DNA from: Mesotaenium endlicherianum
Lineage: Eukaryota > Streptophyta > Zygnematophyceae > Zygnematales > Mesotaeniaceae
Length of the DNA stretch: 64,000 bases
NCBI GenBank assembly: GCA_009602735.1
Contig: WELA01002099.1
Span: 182,134 to 246,133 of the forward strand
Direction of reading: 5' to 3'
How positions within the stretch are numbered: position 1 is the stretch's first letter; every line of letters begins with the position of its first letter. Shown here one piece after another: positions 44,357 through 59,513 of this stretch. Below the pieces are notes generated by a model that did no database searches, was not told the origin of the DNA, and worked only from the letters and a program-made list of their open reading frames with translations. A program made the position numbers and the translations under genes.

Positions 44357-46760
44357 TTACCAGACCTGCCAGAGCTCGGCGAGGGAGCCAGCTGTGGTCC
44401 TCCTTCGAACGCTGGCAGATTGCCCGGCAGGCGTGCCAGCTGCAGAGAAGCACGAGACACACCTCCTCACCTCCCCTTTGGCCCCTCCCTATTGAACAAT
44501 CCTGCAACAGCAGTCTTGATGACACCTCGACACATGGCAGCAGCTGCTCGACACATGGCAGCCGTCGCAAGCACACAAAAGGAGTCATTCGGACAAGAGA
44601 CGGAGAGAGAGAGGGAGAGGGGGCAATAGAGAAGGAGAGAGAGAGGGGAAAGAGAAGAGAAAAGCAAGGCAGACTTGCTGCTGCTGCGTTATAGATAAAT
44701 GCCATTTTTTTTATTTATCTGCCTCTGAGCGTATCTCTGAGCCTCTAGGTTCTAAGTGACGAAAATAAGCAGGCCCAAAAAGGTGCAACAATTGACAGGC
44801 CTACAGCAGTAACATGAGAGGCTTACCTTTAAGTACGAGGCAACTGCCCATCTTCCAGCTTCCTCTATCTGGCATGCACGAGTATAGGCGTATTTTCGTA
44901 AGAAAAGAGGAAGGAATTTATGCTGGACTGCTGTCAATTTGTAGTACCTTTCCTTCTTAACCCAATTCTACATAGCCACTGCGGCTGAATCTGCATTAGA
45001 TAGTACTCCATCATAAAAGTGAGTGTTGTAAGACAACCTAAAAATCCTAAGTACAAAATGCTTCCGGCTGTCCATGGTTGATACGTTCACGCAAGCCTCA
45101 TCAAAGTTGGCCATTCGATGGATTTGAGGTTGGGCTCGACCAAAGGAACGCCGTCGATGAAGATCGCTGCACTAACTAAACTCAGGAAGTGTCACATTTG
45201 AGCCTGAGTGGAGTTGTGAATGGTTGTCTAGCAACTTTAGAGAGGATGGAGGAGTTGTACCACCATCTTTTTGAGAGGGTGGGGTCTCAAAACACGTTTT
45301 CACCAGTTTTCGAGGTGGTAAGTGTCGCGAGGACCGCCTTTTAGTGTGTTTCCCATCTTTTCGCGACATCTCAGCAAAGAGTTTGCGTGGGCCATCCCAC
45401 GCCATCCTTCGAAAGGATGGAAAACTCGGAAACCACCCGTCGACCATTCTCAGGGTGATGTGTAACCATACTTCGCGTGTCAAAAAAGTCACTTTGCGTG
45501 CCAGAGGTGAGAAATTTGCGCGGTAAAAAGTTTGAATAGCGTGTCGAATGCGTTGCATATCGGTGCCGAACAATAATTGCATAAGGGAAAGATGAACTTG
45601 CGTATTGAAAGTACACCTCTTTGCGTCGTGGATATGCACAACTTGCGTAATGTGAATGTTCACTTTCGTGTTGAAATGAGTCATTTTTCGTGTCGGATTA
45701 AAACAATCTGAGTTGTGTGAAAGTTATTTCCCGTCAAAGATATTACTTCGCATGTCGATTTTAAACAATTTGACATCAAGATGCACCTTGCATGCCGAAT
45801 TGAGTAATATTTCGTGTAGAACTTCCACAACTTCATGTCTACGTACTTCTTGGTTTGAAGAATCAAACCTTTTCGTGATTCGAATTGCTCACTTTGTACC
45901 TCATACTTTTCAGTTGCCTAAGCAGCACCGCAAGAAAGAGCAATGAGTAATAGGCTCTGATTTTTGATATTCCTAACCTGAAGCATTTACTTTGGTTGCT
46001 TTAGAGTGTCAGGTTTGATGAAGCTGTTCTTTCTGTCAATCTACGCGCTAAGCAAATAACGTGTTACTTTATTGCTGCATCCGAAGCTAACTAATTGGGA
46101 ATATGCTATATTGCCCCACACCATAATATATGTTCATAAATTGAACTAGGGAGGGATGCGGGAAGCCGCTCTTGAGATTGATATGAGCTTTCTTCTCATG
46201 CTACTATCATATTGGAGGTGGCAATATTGTATGTTTCACGAAGGGTACTCACAAACTAACCAACTTACGATTTGAGCAAAATCGAAAACCACAATACAAT
46301 CACTTCCATGCATGTCTTTAGTGCTCAGGGTCGAGCCGTGTGAGCCCAACTACAACTTTTTGTCATCCATTGGCTTCGACACCTAGTTGACGACGGTTGG
46401 CTTGTGCCTGGCCAACCAAGCATGCAAGTGTATACGGATGGAGTGCAAGTTTGTAGGTACTTGTGGGCTGTAGCAGACCATTGCAAGAGTGCAAAATAAT
46501 GCATATGAGAGAGAGGCGTTCCATATGTGCAACTTCGACTCGTGATATCAACAATTTTCACACGTTGTCATGCTTGGGTTTGCCACAACATGTGGAGATT
46601 AGACTCAACTTTATTTGCAGAATAAAGCACACTATATTTACACTGACGCACAACCTCAACTTGCCCAGAACATGCAACACCAAGGGAGCACACCAATTTG
46701 GCAGTAAGGTCCCACTTTATTTGATGCTTTCTTTGAGCCCAATTCTCACACAAATGTGAG
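44357..46760. other. Intergenic region with purine tract and degenerate minisatellite
   Basis: I recognise no gene. A purine-only stretch rich in GA occurs at 44598-44670. From about 45460 to 45900 short variants of TTTCGTGTCGAA recur about every 20-25 bases. Open frames here are under about 170 codons, lack domain signatures and overlap one another on both strands. Confidence 0.55.
45460..45900. repeat. Degenerate tandem array, TTTCGTGTCGA-like units
   Basis: Units such as CTTCGCGTGTCA, CTTTGCGTGCCA, CTTTCGTGTTGA, TTTTCGTGTCGG, CTTCGCATGTCGA, CTTGCATGCCGA and TTTCGTGTAGA follow each other with spacers of about 10-15 bases. The copies are strongly diverged. Confidence 0.5.
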
Positions 46761-48506
46761 CCAGCCATGGATACCATGACTATGCAAACTGAAGTGACCT
46801 CAACCTCAGTGCTCAGCCTCATACAACTTGCCACCTCCACTTACTCCAAAAAGGCAGCCAACACTCCTACCCAATACAATCCTCATCTTTTCTGTTCCAA
46901 TCTCATCTCTCACACGCGCAGCTCAGCTAACTGCAGCTCAATGCACTTCCTTCCCAGCCCTTCCCGCAACCCTAAACTTCTCCACTCTGCGTGTCTCATA
47001 CTCCGCGCTCTTGCCCCGTCAATTTCCCCTCGACTACCTTCTGTGTCGTCACTGCTGCCTTCGTGCGGACTCACCCCTAAAATTCTTGCCCAGAAAGTCC
47101 CAAGAGGCTAACTCTGCACCTCCTGTATCCGGCACCTCCAATCTGCCAGGTAGCTCACAGAAAGTCAACTTTGCCTCTGCCAGCAAGGCACTCAAGTCTC
47201 CAGCTTCCAAACCTCATGCTACTCAACGTGCTCCTCCTAGCAACAATAACAACCATCACCTCATCCGCCCCAAGTGTGGCACCCTCCTCTAGCTCCTCCA
47301 ATTCCAACCTGTATTATCCCTCTCCTTCTGTCAACAGTGTGCCAATGTTGCCACCTCCAACCTCCGTGTTGTCAAATTTCCTCATGCAGCACAAAGTGCA
47401 ACCCCTTCCCCGTTGGCAATTCTTCCCCAGTAAGAAGCCCTCCACCATATGACCTAACATATCTTTGAAGCCGTCCTGCACAATGCCTCCCGCACTGATT
47501 CTAGACCCCCCCATCCTCGACCAATTATCCTACAGGTCAAGCTGCTCCTCTCGTCGTCACCCAGCAGCAGACCTGCTGCCCATACAAATCGAGTATGAAG
47601 AGGAGGAGCAAACGCCCCCTTCGCCTCCCAGCCCTCCCTCCTCCACACTCCCAAATGTCCTCGATTATGCGCGGCCACCCTCAGCAGCCACCTTTTGCCG
47701 TCGAAAACAAGTCATCACTGGCTCGTTTCTCCCCCTCTTCTTGAGCCCCGTGCCCACCGCCGTTCCACATCGTACCATCATCCACCCATCCAGGCATGCG
47801 CTCTACGTCCACTCTTCCACACACCTCATCACTCTCAGCCTCTCTTCTCAGCCTTGCCATTATACGACAGATATTCAACACCCTCTCACTCTGCAGGACT
47901 CACATGACTCTTCCCCCTGCTGCTGCAACAACAACAAACTACTTTGGTACTGCCAGATAAGACCTGATCAAGTTCTTCTCAGGCCCGCCCTGTTTCTACT
48001 TGTCCCTCACGTTCTCCACTTCCCGTTCTCAACTACCCCTCCCGCGCAAAGCCATACGGCCTCTTGTCACCCAAAGCTCATCACACCCCGCCTCCCCCAC
48101 CCCCCTCCCCCACGCAAACCCCCCTCACTGTCGCTTGTGTAACTGTGTGCATGCCATGTTCCGTAGTGCAGCAGCACACCTCCAAGGCCCTCCACAGCCC
48201 CCCTCCCCCTCAGGCCCCATCACCGCAACCACCATATACCCAACTGTGAGAACTATACAAGGGGCAGAGAGGGAGAGCTCGTGGCGCAGCCAGCCAGCCC
48301 CCCCCACACCAGAAAGCAGCTGGTTCCCTTGCCTGGTGCACCATATCTGGCTCCCTCGCGAGCCTCAGCCTGCTACTCCTACTACTACCACTACAACTAC
48401 TGCAAGTGTGCCTTCGTTAAGAGTCCCCAGCCCCAGCCCCAGCCCCACTCCCAGCCCCAGCCCCAGACACAGCCGGTGACGGAGGAGGCAGAGGAGGAGG
48501 TGGCGC
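46761..48506. other. Cytosine-rich region downstream of the helicase, probably non-coding
   Basis: The plus strand is very rich in C and T, so long proline/serine/leucine frames arise in all three phases (for example 47465-48142). None has a recognisable domain. It probably includes the helicase 3' UTR, which reads from the other strand. A CCCCAG hexamer repeat lies at about 48423-48472. Confidence 0.5.
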
Positions 48507-51836
<3,330 letters not shown>

Positions 51837-51912
51837 AGCAGGCTGATATTTGAAAGAAGGCTCTTGGATATTGTAAGCTAGCAATTGGGGAAGGAGGCCC
51901 CTAATGACAAGC

Positions 51913-53289
51913 CTGACAGAAAAAAAGCAGGTGACCTCTATGCGCCACAAAGAGAGCGGGGGACACGGCTCTGACGGATAAAGAACTATACTGGCTGAAG
52001 GAGTAACTCCTTCAAAATTAAGTTTCGCACAATAACGCTGACAATAGCATACAGTGTCTTACGATGTCTGACCGCAAATGATTCCTCAAGCTGTGGTTTT
52101 ACAACGACCTCCAGGACTAGTAGTGATGCATCGTAGAACAGTAATTAAAAACGCTATAACTACTTAACACAAACTCCTTGAAGCTCCTAGATGTGCTCTG
52201 AAGTTCATGAAGGTAATTATTGGGCCTTGATGGTATTGAACGCCGTCGTAGAAATCAGGATTGTTGGAAGTCTAGCGTCCACCGTCGACGTCGACATACG
52301 CGAAGCAAACTAACAGCTTGGGTTGCATTTCGTTATGCAGCGCTATGCATGATTGTTTAGCCGTATAGTTAGGGAGGACAATACATACTTGCGTGGCAAG
52401 TCGGAATCTACGCCTGAGCTACGCCGTGCGGTTAACGTCTGAGATAAGGTTGACAGCAGTTGACAGGAGGCTGACATAGATTGACATATATCTACGTCGC
52501 GCGAGGGAGTCGGTAGTAAGGTCGACTTTGTAGACATGTTAACGTCGTCACCTGGTTGATACGTCTGATGTTAGCTGGGGATATCAGAGCAAATCAACTT
52601 GCATTTCGATGAAACTCCTGTATATCAGCTACTTTGTGATGTTTTATGTGGGGGTTGCCAGCACAGCCTGTAGGCCATCAAAGTTTCTCAAGAAGCTTGG
52701 AGATTTGAAAGTAACAACTTGTTTGCCAAATCTATGTGATGTGTTTTTGTGATGACATTGATGATTCACAATGAGAAGTGCCACGCAGCTTCAAAAAACG
52801 AAAACTGAGCCATCATGAAGATGAAATTGGAGCTGAGGAAGGGTGTATGGATAACATTTTGCAACCCTTACCAGTCTCCACTCCCTCAAAAGTCAATCTG
52901 GATTGCTAATACATGGTTTGTACTTGTCCATTGCAGATTCTTCACGTGAACGGCAACAAGCATACAATTATTGTGGCTCAAGTTTTGAGACTAAATCAAT
53001 CCTTGCTGCTCAACATGTCTTTCAGCGTAAGGCCCCCGTGACCACGTAAATGCATTGATGTCCAGCAACTTCTAACTAATGACCTCAGCTTGCACATCAC
53101 CCTTGTACGTAGTAAGTAGAAGATAGTACAGTACACTTCTAACACCACGAGAGTAACAAAGAATATGACCTGGTTTATTCAACCATGCTACCACGGCTGC
53201 TTTTAAGAGCCAAATAAACCGAGGACTAAACAGGCGGAAAAGTTGCAAAAGTAAGGGCTTGATGTGAGCATAGAGGATAAAGTATAAGC
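51913..53289. other. Intergenic region between helicase and bL25m
   Basis: I see no gene. On the minus strand the acceptor-like CTTTTTTTCTGTCAG at about 51913 suggests an upstream helicase 5' UTR exon, which I cannot place. The rest shows no repeat or conserved frame. Confidence 0.5.
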
Positions 53290-54806
53290 TCATTCAGTAG
53301 CCCCCCTACCACCCCTGATCTTACATACAGGTAGTAAAGAATCAGATACAAGACACAATCGAGGGTCCACCTTCAGGTCTTTCTGCAAGACCTTGTCGCC
53401 AACGTTCAGACTACTCAGGTCCACTTCAACGCTCGGGGGAATTGCGTCAGCAGGACACAAAAACTTGACCGTTCGCTTGATTGTGTTTAGTGTGCCACCT
53501 GCATTCAGAATTGAATACATATATATACAGGGGAGTATGAGGTACTTGCGCAGCTTTCAAGAGGCCTCCCATAACTATCAAGTGCAGCTTGGAGGACCAG
53601 GACCTGAGCCAGCGTAATAACAAACTTATAGAGGAACCACTCTTTTGGAAATTTGGTAAACACATACAGTGGGAACAAACAAGTGACACCTGCTATACAA
53701 GAACCAAACAAGACAAGTTGCAAATTTCCACATCTGACTCCCAATCTCCCGACCAGATTGACGGCTGAGTATTGTGCTCACATCGAATCAACCATCACAG
53801 AAGCACTTCAGAACAGAGATAGACAAGTCTCAGGAAGCAGGGATACATGAATATTATGCCTATCCTACTTGATGGATGACCTCAAATTGCTTCCTGTGAA
53901 GGTGGGTCGAGAATGAGGAAGTTTTACGGAGTAGCAAGACGTGGGGGAAAGTGTACCTCGGCGAATGCCGGGACAAGCATCTTCACCAACAAACACAAGG
54001 GGAATATCCACCTTCATGTGTGCTCCTTCCACAGCTCTCATGAACGTTACATTCAGCAGCTCATCTGTGCCAGCATGCAGATGTACCTGCCCCATTTGAC
54101 AGCCAGATGAGTGCTTTTCTATCAAGCTGGGTGACAATGCATGCAGGCTGCAGCAGTATGGTAACCCTTCCATGCTTCTACCAGGACATTGTAGAGAGGT
54201 GCTAAGGTGAGAACGAGCAATTTTTTTTTTTATGAGGTTCCCTGATTCACTGAATACATAAGCTGGAGGGGCTGCACACAAAGTGCCAACAGAGTGCTGC
54301 AGCTGACTTACAGATCGCGGGATGACTCTTTCTCGTACCACCTCTTCTGTAGCTCCATCTCCTTTCACAGTCTCCAGAGTAAAGGTTCGAGAGAGGAAGA
54401 AAGAGCGGCCAAAGTGTTTCAACAATCTATATATTTGCTTACTTTCAACAGCTATCAGCTGCCTGTGACCACGTAAGTGCCCATCCCGCTGCTCATAAAC
54501 AATACTTGGCACCAAGCCTTTATTCCTTTCCTTCTTAGCTGATATCTTCCCTGACCCAGCCCTAAGCACAGCTTTGATGACTTCATCCACCTGTTTTTTA
54601 GAGTGCCCCCCTTCCTCTGCAAGATATGCAAGAGGCGCAGCAAGATTGGGTGCAGTGCCGTAAGATCTTGCGTCGCCAAGCTGGACCTTTTGAAAACAGG
54701 TCAAAACAGATGGCTTCCTTGAGGGAAGATGTTCCAGACCACAGCTTTTGCTAATGTACTCTCGTATACTATACAGAGTTGTTGAAAGCAACCGTATCCG
54801 CTGCAT
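53290..54806 (-). CDS. bL25-type ribosomal protein, probably mitochondrial (TL5/CTC family)
   Basis: Large-subunit protein that binds 5S rRNA in bacterial ribosomes; organellar forms exist in plants. Exons on the minus strand: 54806-54312, 54086-53957, 53498-53290, with GT-AG junctions (donor GTAAGT at the first) and consistent phase, giving about 277 residues. The N-terminus, MQRIRLLSTTLYSIREY, is basic and amphipathic like a mitochondrial presequence. The L25 N-domain follows (about 85-165, with RAGSGKISAKKERNKGLVPS). The TL5 C-domain spans exons 2-3, with VDIPLVFVGEDACPG, then GGTLNTIKRTVKFLCPADAI, then VEVDLSSLNVGDKV. The first in-frame ATG of this exon is at 54806. Mitochondrial rather than plastid location is inferred from the presequence and the bL28m neighbour. 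Confidence 0.9.
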
Positions 54807-55555
54807 TTTCAATTCTAACAATCAGCTAAGGGTTGCCTCGAGCAGGCATTGCTTGTACGTGAAACAGTCTTCTTCTACTTCCTTTTCATATTTGCCACAT
54901 CTGGCTCCTCCCAGAATCTCTTGAGTTGGGTGTCAAGGTGAAAGAAGCCCAGAGGTACGACGAACGTAGAGACACCAAGTATCCATGCTGGCGAGAAAGA
55001 ATTATATCGTGATCAACGCTTGACGAGGTTTACATAAGAGGCAAACGACACAATTTCCTTGTCGGTCTCGTTCGAAAACCCTCTCGGTCTGCAGTTCCTA
55101 CGAAACGTTTTTTGGAAGGCTCATAAACCCTCTATCTAAATGCAATATTCTGCTCTTGCGAGAGTGCAGAACAAGTTTCAATAGATTTTCATCCTAAATT
55201 TGACACACCTCCAGAATTTCGTACTCGTCTCTTTGCGCCAGTGACCGTGAACTCTGGAAGCCAGAAGTGCAGACGTGCCCTACTAGAGCTCGGATTCATT
55301 AATATACTCTTAGTCGTATGGGCGGGTCTTTGATTAATGTCCTTAGTAGCGTACAGTGCTTTCATGAACATACCAAGCAGCAGCTGAACAAGTGAAGAGT
55401 GACGCTCTCACTTACTTATTCTGTGCTTAGACGTGTCACTTTAATGATTTGAGTGTCCTTACTGCACTTCTATGAAGGTTGGACGTAGGTTATCCTCCCA
55501 GCATCTCCTTGGATAGAACGTAGATACTCAGGCTGTGAGCGTGTGCAGCTGCACA
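54807..55555. promoter_or_regulatory. Divergent promoter region of bL25m and bL28m
   Basis: 749 bp lie between the two start codons, with transcription leaving in both directions. No coding is visible. No TATA box or shared motif could be assigned with confidence, but the arrangement suggests co-expression of two organellar ribosomal proteins. Confidence 0.55.
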
Positions 55556-56336
55556 ATGCCTCTGGGTTTGGAGCTTGTGGGACGTGCCTTCATGCGCCGC
55601 GTGAGACGAGGCTTATATGCTGGCAAAGAAATACGTTTTGGCAACAAAGTGAGCGAAGATGGAGGGAATAAGTGAGTTCCAAGTTCTCATGAACTGACTG
55701 GTCGCAACACGGCTTGAAATGAAAGCACTCGTAAAAAAGGGCCATAAAATTTTTGGCGAAGATAAGAGATTAGATATCTAAGCGACCAGACCATGAGGCG
55801 CTCAGGTTCAGCAGCGTATTTCCTCTGTCCATGCGCTGGCTTTATGCAAAGCTCTCAATTGTCCCCTTGACCTGCTTTGCCCTGCAAGAAACAAATTACA
55901 GAGAGGCATGCTCATCCTTCTACAGTACAAATGTGGAAGTCATGGACCCGTGATTGCTGGACTCTGCTGATGCACCACCATCGGTTCCATGTCTTGCCAT
56001 GAATGAGCTGGCAGGACTCGAAGAACGTGGAAGCCGAATGTGCACTGGAAGAGAGTGTACAGCCAAGCGCTGGAGAAGATGTTGCGCATTCGCATGACCA
56101 CCCATGCCTTGCGCTGCATAGACAAAGCAGGAGGTATTGACGAGTATCTGCTGAACACTCCTGAGAAGAAGCTCAATTCCGATGTCGGCATGTACTGGCG
56201 GGAACACATACAGAAGGCCCTAGCAGCTCAGCTGCAGCCTCCAGCCCTGCCCTCAGGCACTGGGGTCGAAGCTGGGAGTGACATCAGTAGCGTTGAATCT
56301 TTTGAGACTCCCAGCCAAGTACCACCCTCTAGCTAA
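55556..56336 (+). CDS. bL28 ribosomal protein, mitochondrial type
   Basis: Two exons, 55556-55671 and 56015-56336, with donor GTGAGT and acceptor GCAG. The phase fits and the joined protein has about 145 residues. Exon 1 gives RGLYAGKEIRFGNKVSEDGG; exon 2 gives TRRTWKPNVHWKRVYSQAL then VTTHALRCIDKAGG-like RMTTHALRCIDKAGGIDEYL. These are the hallmark bL28 segments, and the HALRCIDKAGGIDEYL block is typical of the plant mitochondrial form rather than the plastid one. The N-terminus has no long presequence, though MRRVRR is basic. The C-terminal 35 residues (proline/serine-rich) are extra. It is transcribed away from bL25m. Confidence 0.9.
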
Positions 56337-57638
56337 CGTTCGATTTCTGCCACATCATGCTTTGTAGGGGGACAGGTAGTGGAGCTATTCCTGCTAGTCT
56401 CTCTTCTAATTACATAAGAGGTATTGCAGATTCAGCATTTCACATTTCTTAGGTACAAGATAAGGGTATCAAATCACACATACTGAACATCTAGTACTTC
56501 ACCCTCCTTAAATACTTCATGAGGGCAGTATTGAAGTTTTATCTTTCTCATTCACTTTCTGCACTGGTTCAAGTAGTAGTGACCTTCTCGACGTAGTTGA
56601 CAGTTTTTAAACACAATGAGGCTTTGGAAGTCAGTAGAAAAATGTATTGTCGTAGGTCATCGCATGGCTCTTTGAGCCTTTGGTAAGAACCTTCTATATA
56701 GATTTCTCTTAGCTTTTGGGAGCGCAATCCCACAGGTTAGGTAGCAAGCCACCACAACTGGTCAGAGTTTCATACTTCGAGGGCAGCTACTTGCTTATCG
56801 TCATTTCACTGAAAGAGCAATGAGTACCTCTTGACTGTTACCCAGTCTACAGTTCCAGATTGTTTGACAATACTCTACATGATGATGCATAGATGCCAGC
56901 CAAGTTGTGCCGGTCATGACACATATTGTATGCATAGCGTTCCCTTCAGTAAGAATACGAAGGCTTTTCCTTGCAGAGTCCGCCTCAGTCGTATACTATT
57001 AGAGATGCCTGAGCAGACATCTCTGGATCATTAGTAATCACAGGTAAGCTCCGTTGCATATTCACAGCTTACCAACACATGGTAAGCTTCATTGAGCACA
57101 TTCTGGCCCACATTTCGTAGATAATACTGAAGTGCTGCCTTCAGTACTATGATGTTCTAATGAACAACTGGCAGCGGGCTGTGTATGCATGCCAACGACG
57201 TGCGACACTAGTTGAATGTCACGGCCAGTCAGTCCTATGTCGCCTCCACTGGTGACCGAGAGGTGGCTAAGAAGAACAGCCATCCAGTTTCAGCACCTGC
57301 CAGATACAGCAGCAGCAAAATTATCAGTCACCTGCTTGCAGGAAACGACAGACAGCAGCAGCACCGCTCGAACAGGTGGCCACTTTCTAAACGCTAAGAG
57401 CAACCCTAATGCTTCTAGCAGGCACAGGAAGAAGCAAGAAAACTAGCATCAAGTGCTGGCAGATGCAAGCCAGCAGGGAAAGTGATGATGCATGCTGCCC
57501 CTTCCGCCGTGCTCTGCAAACTCAAAGCAGCTTGAGCATGAACACACGCACTCACCAGCGTGATTTCGGGAGCAGCTTGACGTCAAATTATCAGCAAAGA
57601 TAACCGTGCGTTGCAGGCAGGTGCTGAATGGACCTCCC
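56337..57638. other. Convergent intergenic region
   Basis: No gene seen. It lies between the 3' ends of bL28m (plus) and the decarboxylase (minus) and probably holds both 3' UTRs. Confidence 0.5.
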
Positions 57639-59513
57639 TCAGTGCTTTATAACTGCCAGGGTGCACAGGGAGGAGTCCCCGGCGCCACTCACAGAGCCTC
57701 CAGCCTGCATTATCTGTCGCAGGTAAGCAACAGCCTCGCTGGTGATGGTCTCTCCAGGCACCACACATGGGATGCCGGGCGGGTAGGGGCACAGAAGCTC
57801 AGCTGAAGCCCGCCCAACGGCTGCCTCTGCCGCCACTCTCTCCGCCTCTGCAAAGAAGGCATCTCTGGGCGACATTGACGCTGGCCCTGCGGCCGGCATG
57901 TCAGTCCAGCCCTTGGAATGGAGGCTTCCTCGACAAACTGCCGAGCTTCCCTCCAGGACCTCCCCCACCTCCGGCGCCCCCTTTCCTCCCCCTGCTGTCG
58001 TCGCCACTGCCTGGCCCTCCGCCTCCACCTCAGCGTCAGCCTCCACCTCAACCTCTGCCTCAGCCTCAACCTCAGCTGCGGCCTCAACTTGAGCGTGCCG
58101 GTTCTGCGCCAGCGCGGCGAGGCCGCGAACGAGATGCTCCGCGTGCTGGGGAGTGGTGCCGGCGCTGAGGGCAAATGTGAGGCACGCCATGGAGGGCAGC
58201 TCGGCCACCACGCCGTGCTCCTCGCGCAGAATGTCGTCGGCCTCGTATCCGCTCAGCCCCAGCCGGGCGACCCCCACAGTGATGCGCAGGGGGTCCCTCC
58301 CCGGCCCGTCGGGGAGGATCGCCAGGCCGCGGATCGCGCGCAGCTGCGCTCTGGCTTCTGCCGCCAGGTGGACCGCCCGCCGCAGCAGCGCGCGCCCGCC
58401 AGCGCCCTCGGCCATGTGAGCAGCGGCAGCGTCGAGTGACGCAAGCAGGAGGTAGTTAGGGCTGGAGGATTGGAGGAGCTGCAGGGCCCGCGCCACTCGC
58501 TGGGGGCCTGCCAGCTGGCCCTGGCAGTGCAGCATGGCCGACTGCGTGAGGGCACCCAGCACCTTGTGCGTTGACTGCACCACGTAGTCGGCTCCCTGCG
58601 CCAGTGCTGAGGGGGGCAGGTCGGGGTGGAAGTGGAAATGGCCCCCGTGGGCTTCGTCGACGATCAGAGGCACCCCGCGCAAATGGCAGATCTCTGCAAT
58701 GAATTTGACGTCTGAGCACAGCCCGTGATATGTCGGCGACACCACAAGGACGGCCCCCACTCTGTCGCCGGCATCTGCTGCTCTTGCCAGAGCTTCTTCT
58801 ATGGCTGCAGGGCTGACGCTTACGGGAATGCCCCACTCTTCATAAATGTCGGGCAGGACGTAGCTCGGGCTGGCGCCGCTGAGGGCCATGGCTGAGAAGG
58901 TGCATTGGTGGGCGTTTCTAGGGAGCACGAGCGTAGAGCCTGGGGGGCAAGCTGACATGACAGCTGCCTGGATGCCCACGGTTGACCCGTTGACCAGAAA
59001 GAAAGTGTGCTCGGCCCCAAAGATCTTGGCCGCATTCTCTTGGGCGGCTAAGATGACGCCCTCGGGAGCAAAGAGATTGTCCAGTTCTGGCAACTCGGGG
59101 AGGTCGTGGCCCAAGGCCTGGGAGCCTAGAGCTGAGAGGAGAAGCGGGTGGGCGCCAGCTCCCTGCTTGTGGCCGGGGAAGAAGAAGGGCGCGTTTCCAG
59201 AAACAGCACATTCGTGGAGAGCAGCCAGGAGCTCTGGGGTAGCTGCTTCGCTGGCAGCTGCTTCACTGTTCACAACCTCCGACTCATTAATTTCTAGACA
59301 GAGGTCGTCGTGTATTACTGCTGCCTGTAGTGAGGAAGCTCGTACGGTTTGAGTCACTTGCAGATTTGTGCCCTGAGTCCGAGTAGAATTCAAGGCGACC
59401 ACGGTTTTATTCTTCAAGTAGGGGAAGGTGCGCACAGACGAGCAAGCGACTTCCGGACTGAATGTGCTGAGGTAGGAGCCTGCAAGCACGACATGGTCGT
59501 GTATACATGTCAT
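57639..59513 (-). CDS. Orn/Lys/Arg decarboxylase family, PLP fold type I (bacterial type)
   Basis: A single intronless frame of 624 residues from ATG 59513. The PLP enzymes of this family decarboxylate lysine, ornithine or arginine for polyamine synthesis; the substrate cannot be told from sequence alone. Motifs: PFFFPGHKQGAG (about 109-120), DLPELPELDNLFAPEG (137-152), FFLVNGSTVGIQA (171-183), VVSPTYHGLCSDV, VDEAHGGHFHFHP (PLP-binding Asp at about 286) and STHKVLGALTQ (Schiff-base Lys at about 317). The C-terminal domain ends with LCPYPPGIPCVVPGE. Between the major and C-terminal domains is an unusual acidic Val/Glu/Ala repeat (about 470-505). The first 85 residues are Ser/Thr-rich and could be an organelle transit peptide. 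Lack of introns contrasts with its neighbours and fits a bacterial or cyanobacterial origin, but that is inference. Confidence 0.92.
   Translation of the reverse strand: MTCIHDHVVLAGSYLSTFSPEVACSSVRTFPYLKNKTVVALNSTRTQGTNLQVTQTVRASSLQAAVIHDDLCLEINESEVVNSEAAASEAATPELLAALHECAVSGNAPFFFPGHKQGAGAHPLLLSALGSQALGHDLPELPELDNLFAPEGVILAAQENAAKIFGAEHTFFLVNGSTVGIQAAVMSACPPGSTLVLPRNAHQCTFSAMALSGASPSYVLPDIYEEWGIPVSVSPAAIEEALARAADAGDRVGAVLVVSPTYHGLCSDVKFIAEICHLRGVPLIVDEAHGGHFHFHPDLPPSALAQGADYVVQSTHKVLGALTQSAMLHCQGQLAGPQRVARALQLLQSSSPNYLLLASLDAAAAHMAEGAGGRALLRRAVHLAAEARAQLRAIRGLAILPDGPGRDPLRITVGVARLGLSGYEADDILREEHGVVAELPSMACLTFALSAGTTPQHAEHLVRGLAALAQNRHAQVEAAAEVEAEAEVEVEADAEVEAEGQAVATTAGGGKGAPEVGEVLEGSSAVCRGSLHSKGWTDMPAAGPASMSPRDAFFAEAERVAAEAAVGRASAELLCPYPPGIPCVVPGETITSEAVAYLRQIMQAGGSVSGAGDSSLCTLAVIKH

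Noticed and set aside
44320-44705. 124-codon frame and opposite 117-codon frame next to the A5 LTR
   Set aside because: They overlap each other, start inside the LTR and encode low-complexity RE/SL repeats from a GA-rich tract.
45172-45684. 170-codon minus-strand frame
   Set aside because: It spans the degenerate minisatellite and has no recognisable domain; likely a chance frame.
47465-48142. 225-codon proline/serine-rich plus-strand frame
   Set aside because: The whole region is C/T-rich, so such frames occur in all phases. No domain, no supported splice sites, and it lies in the likely 3' region of the helicase on the other strand.
57767-58439. Long plus-strand frames opposite the decarboxylase
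   Set aside because: They are shadows of a GC-rich coding strand; the minus-strand frame has all catalytic motifs.
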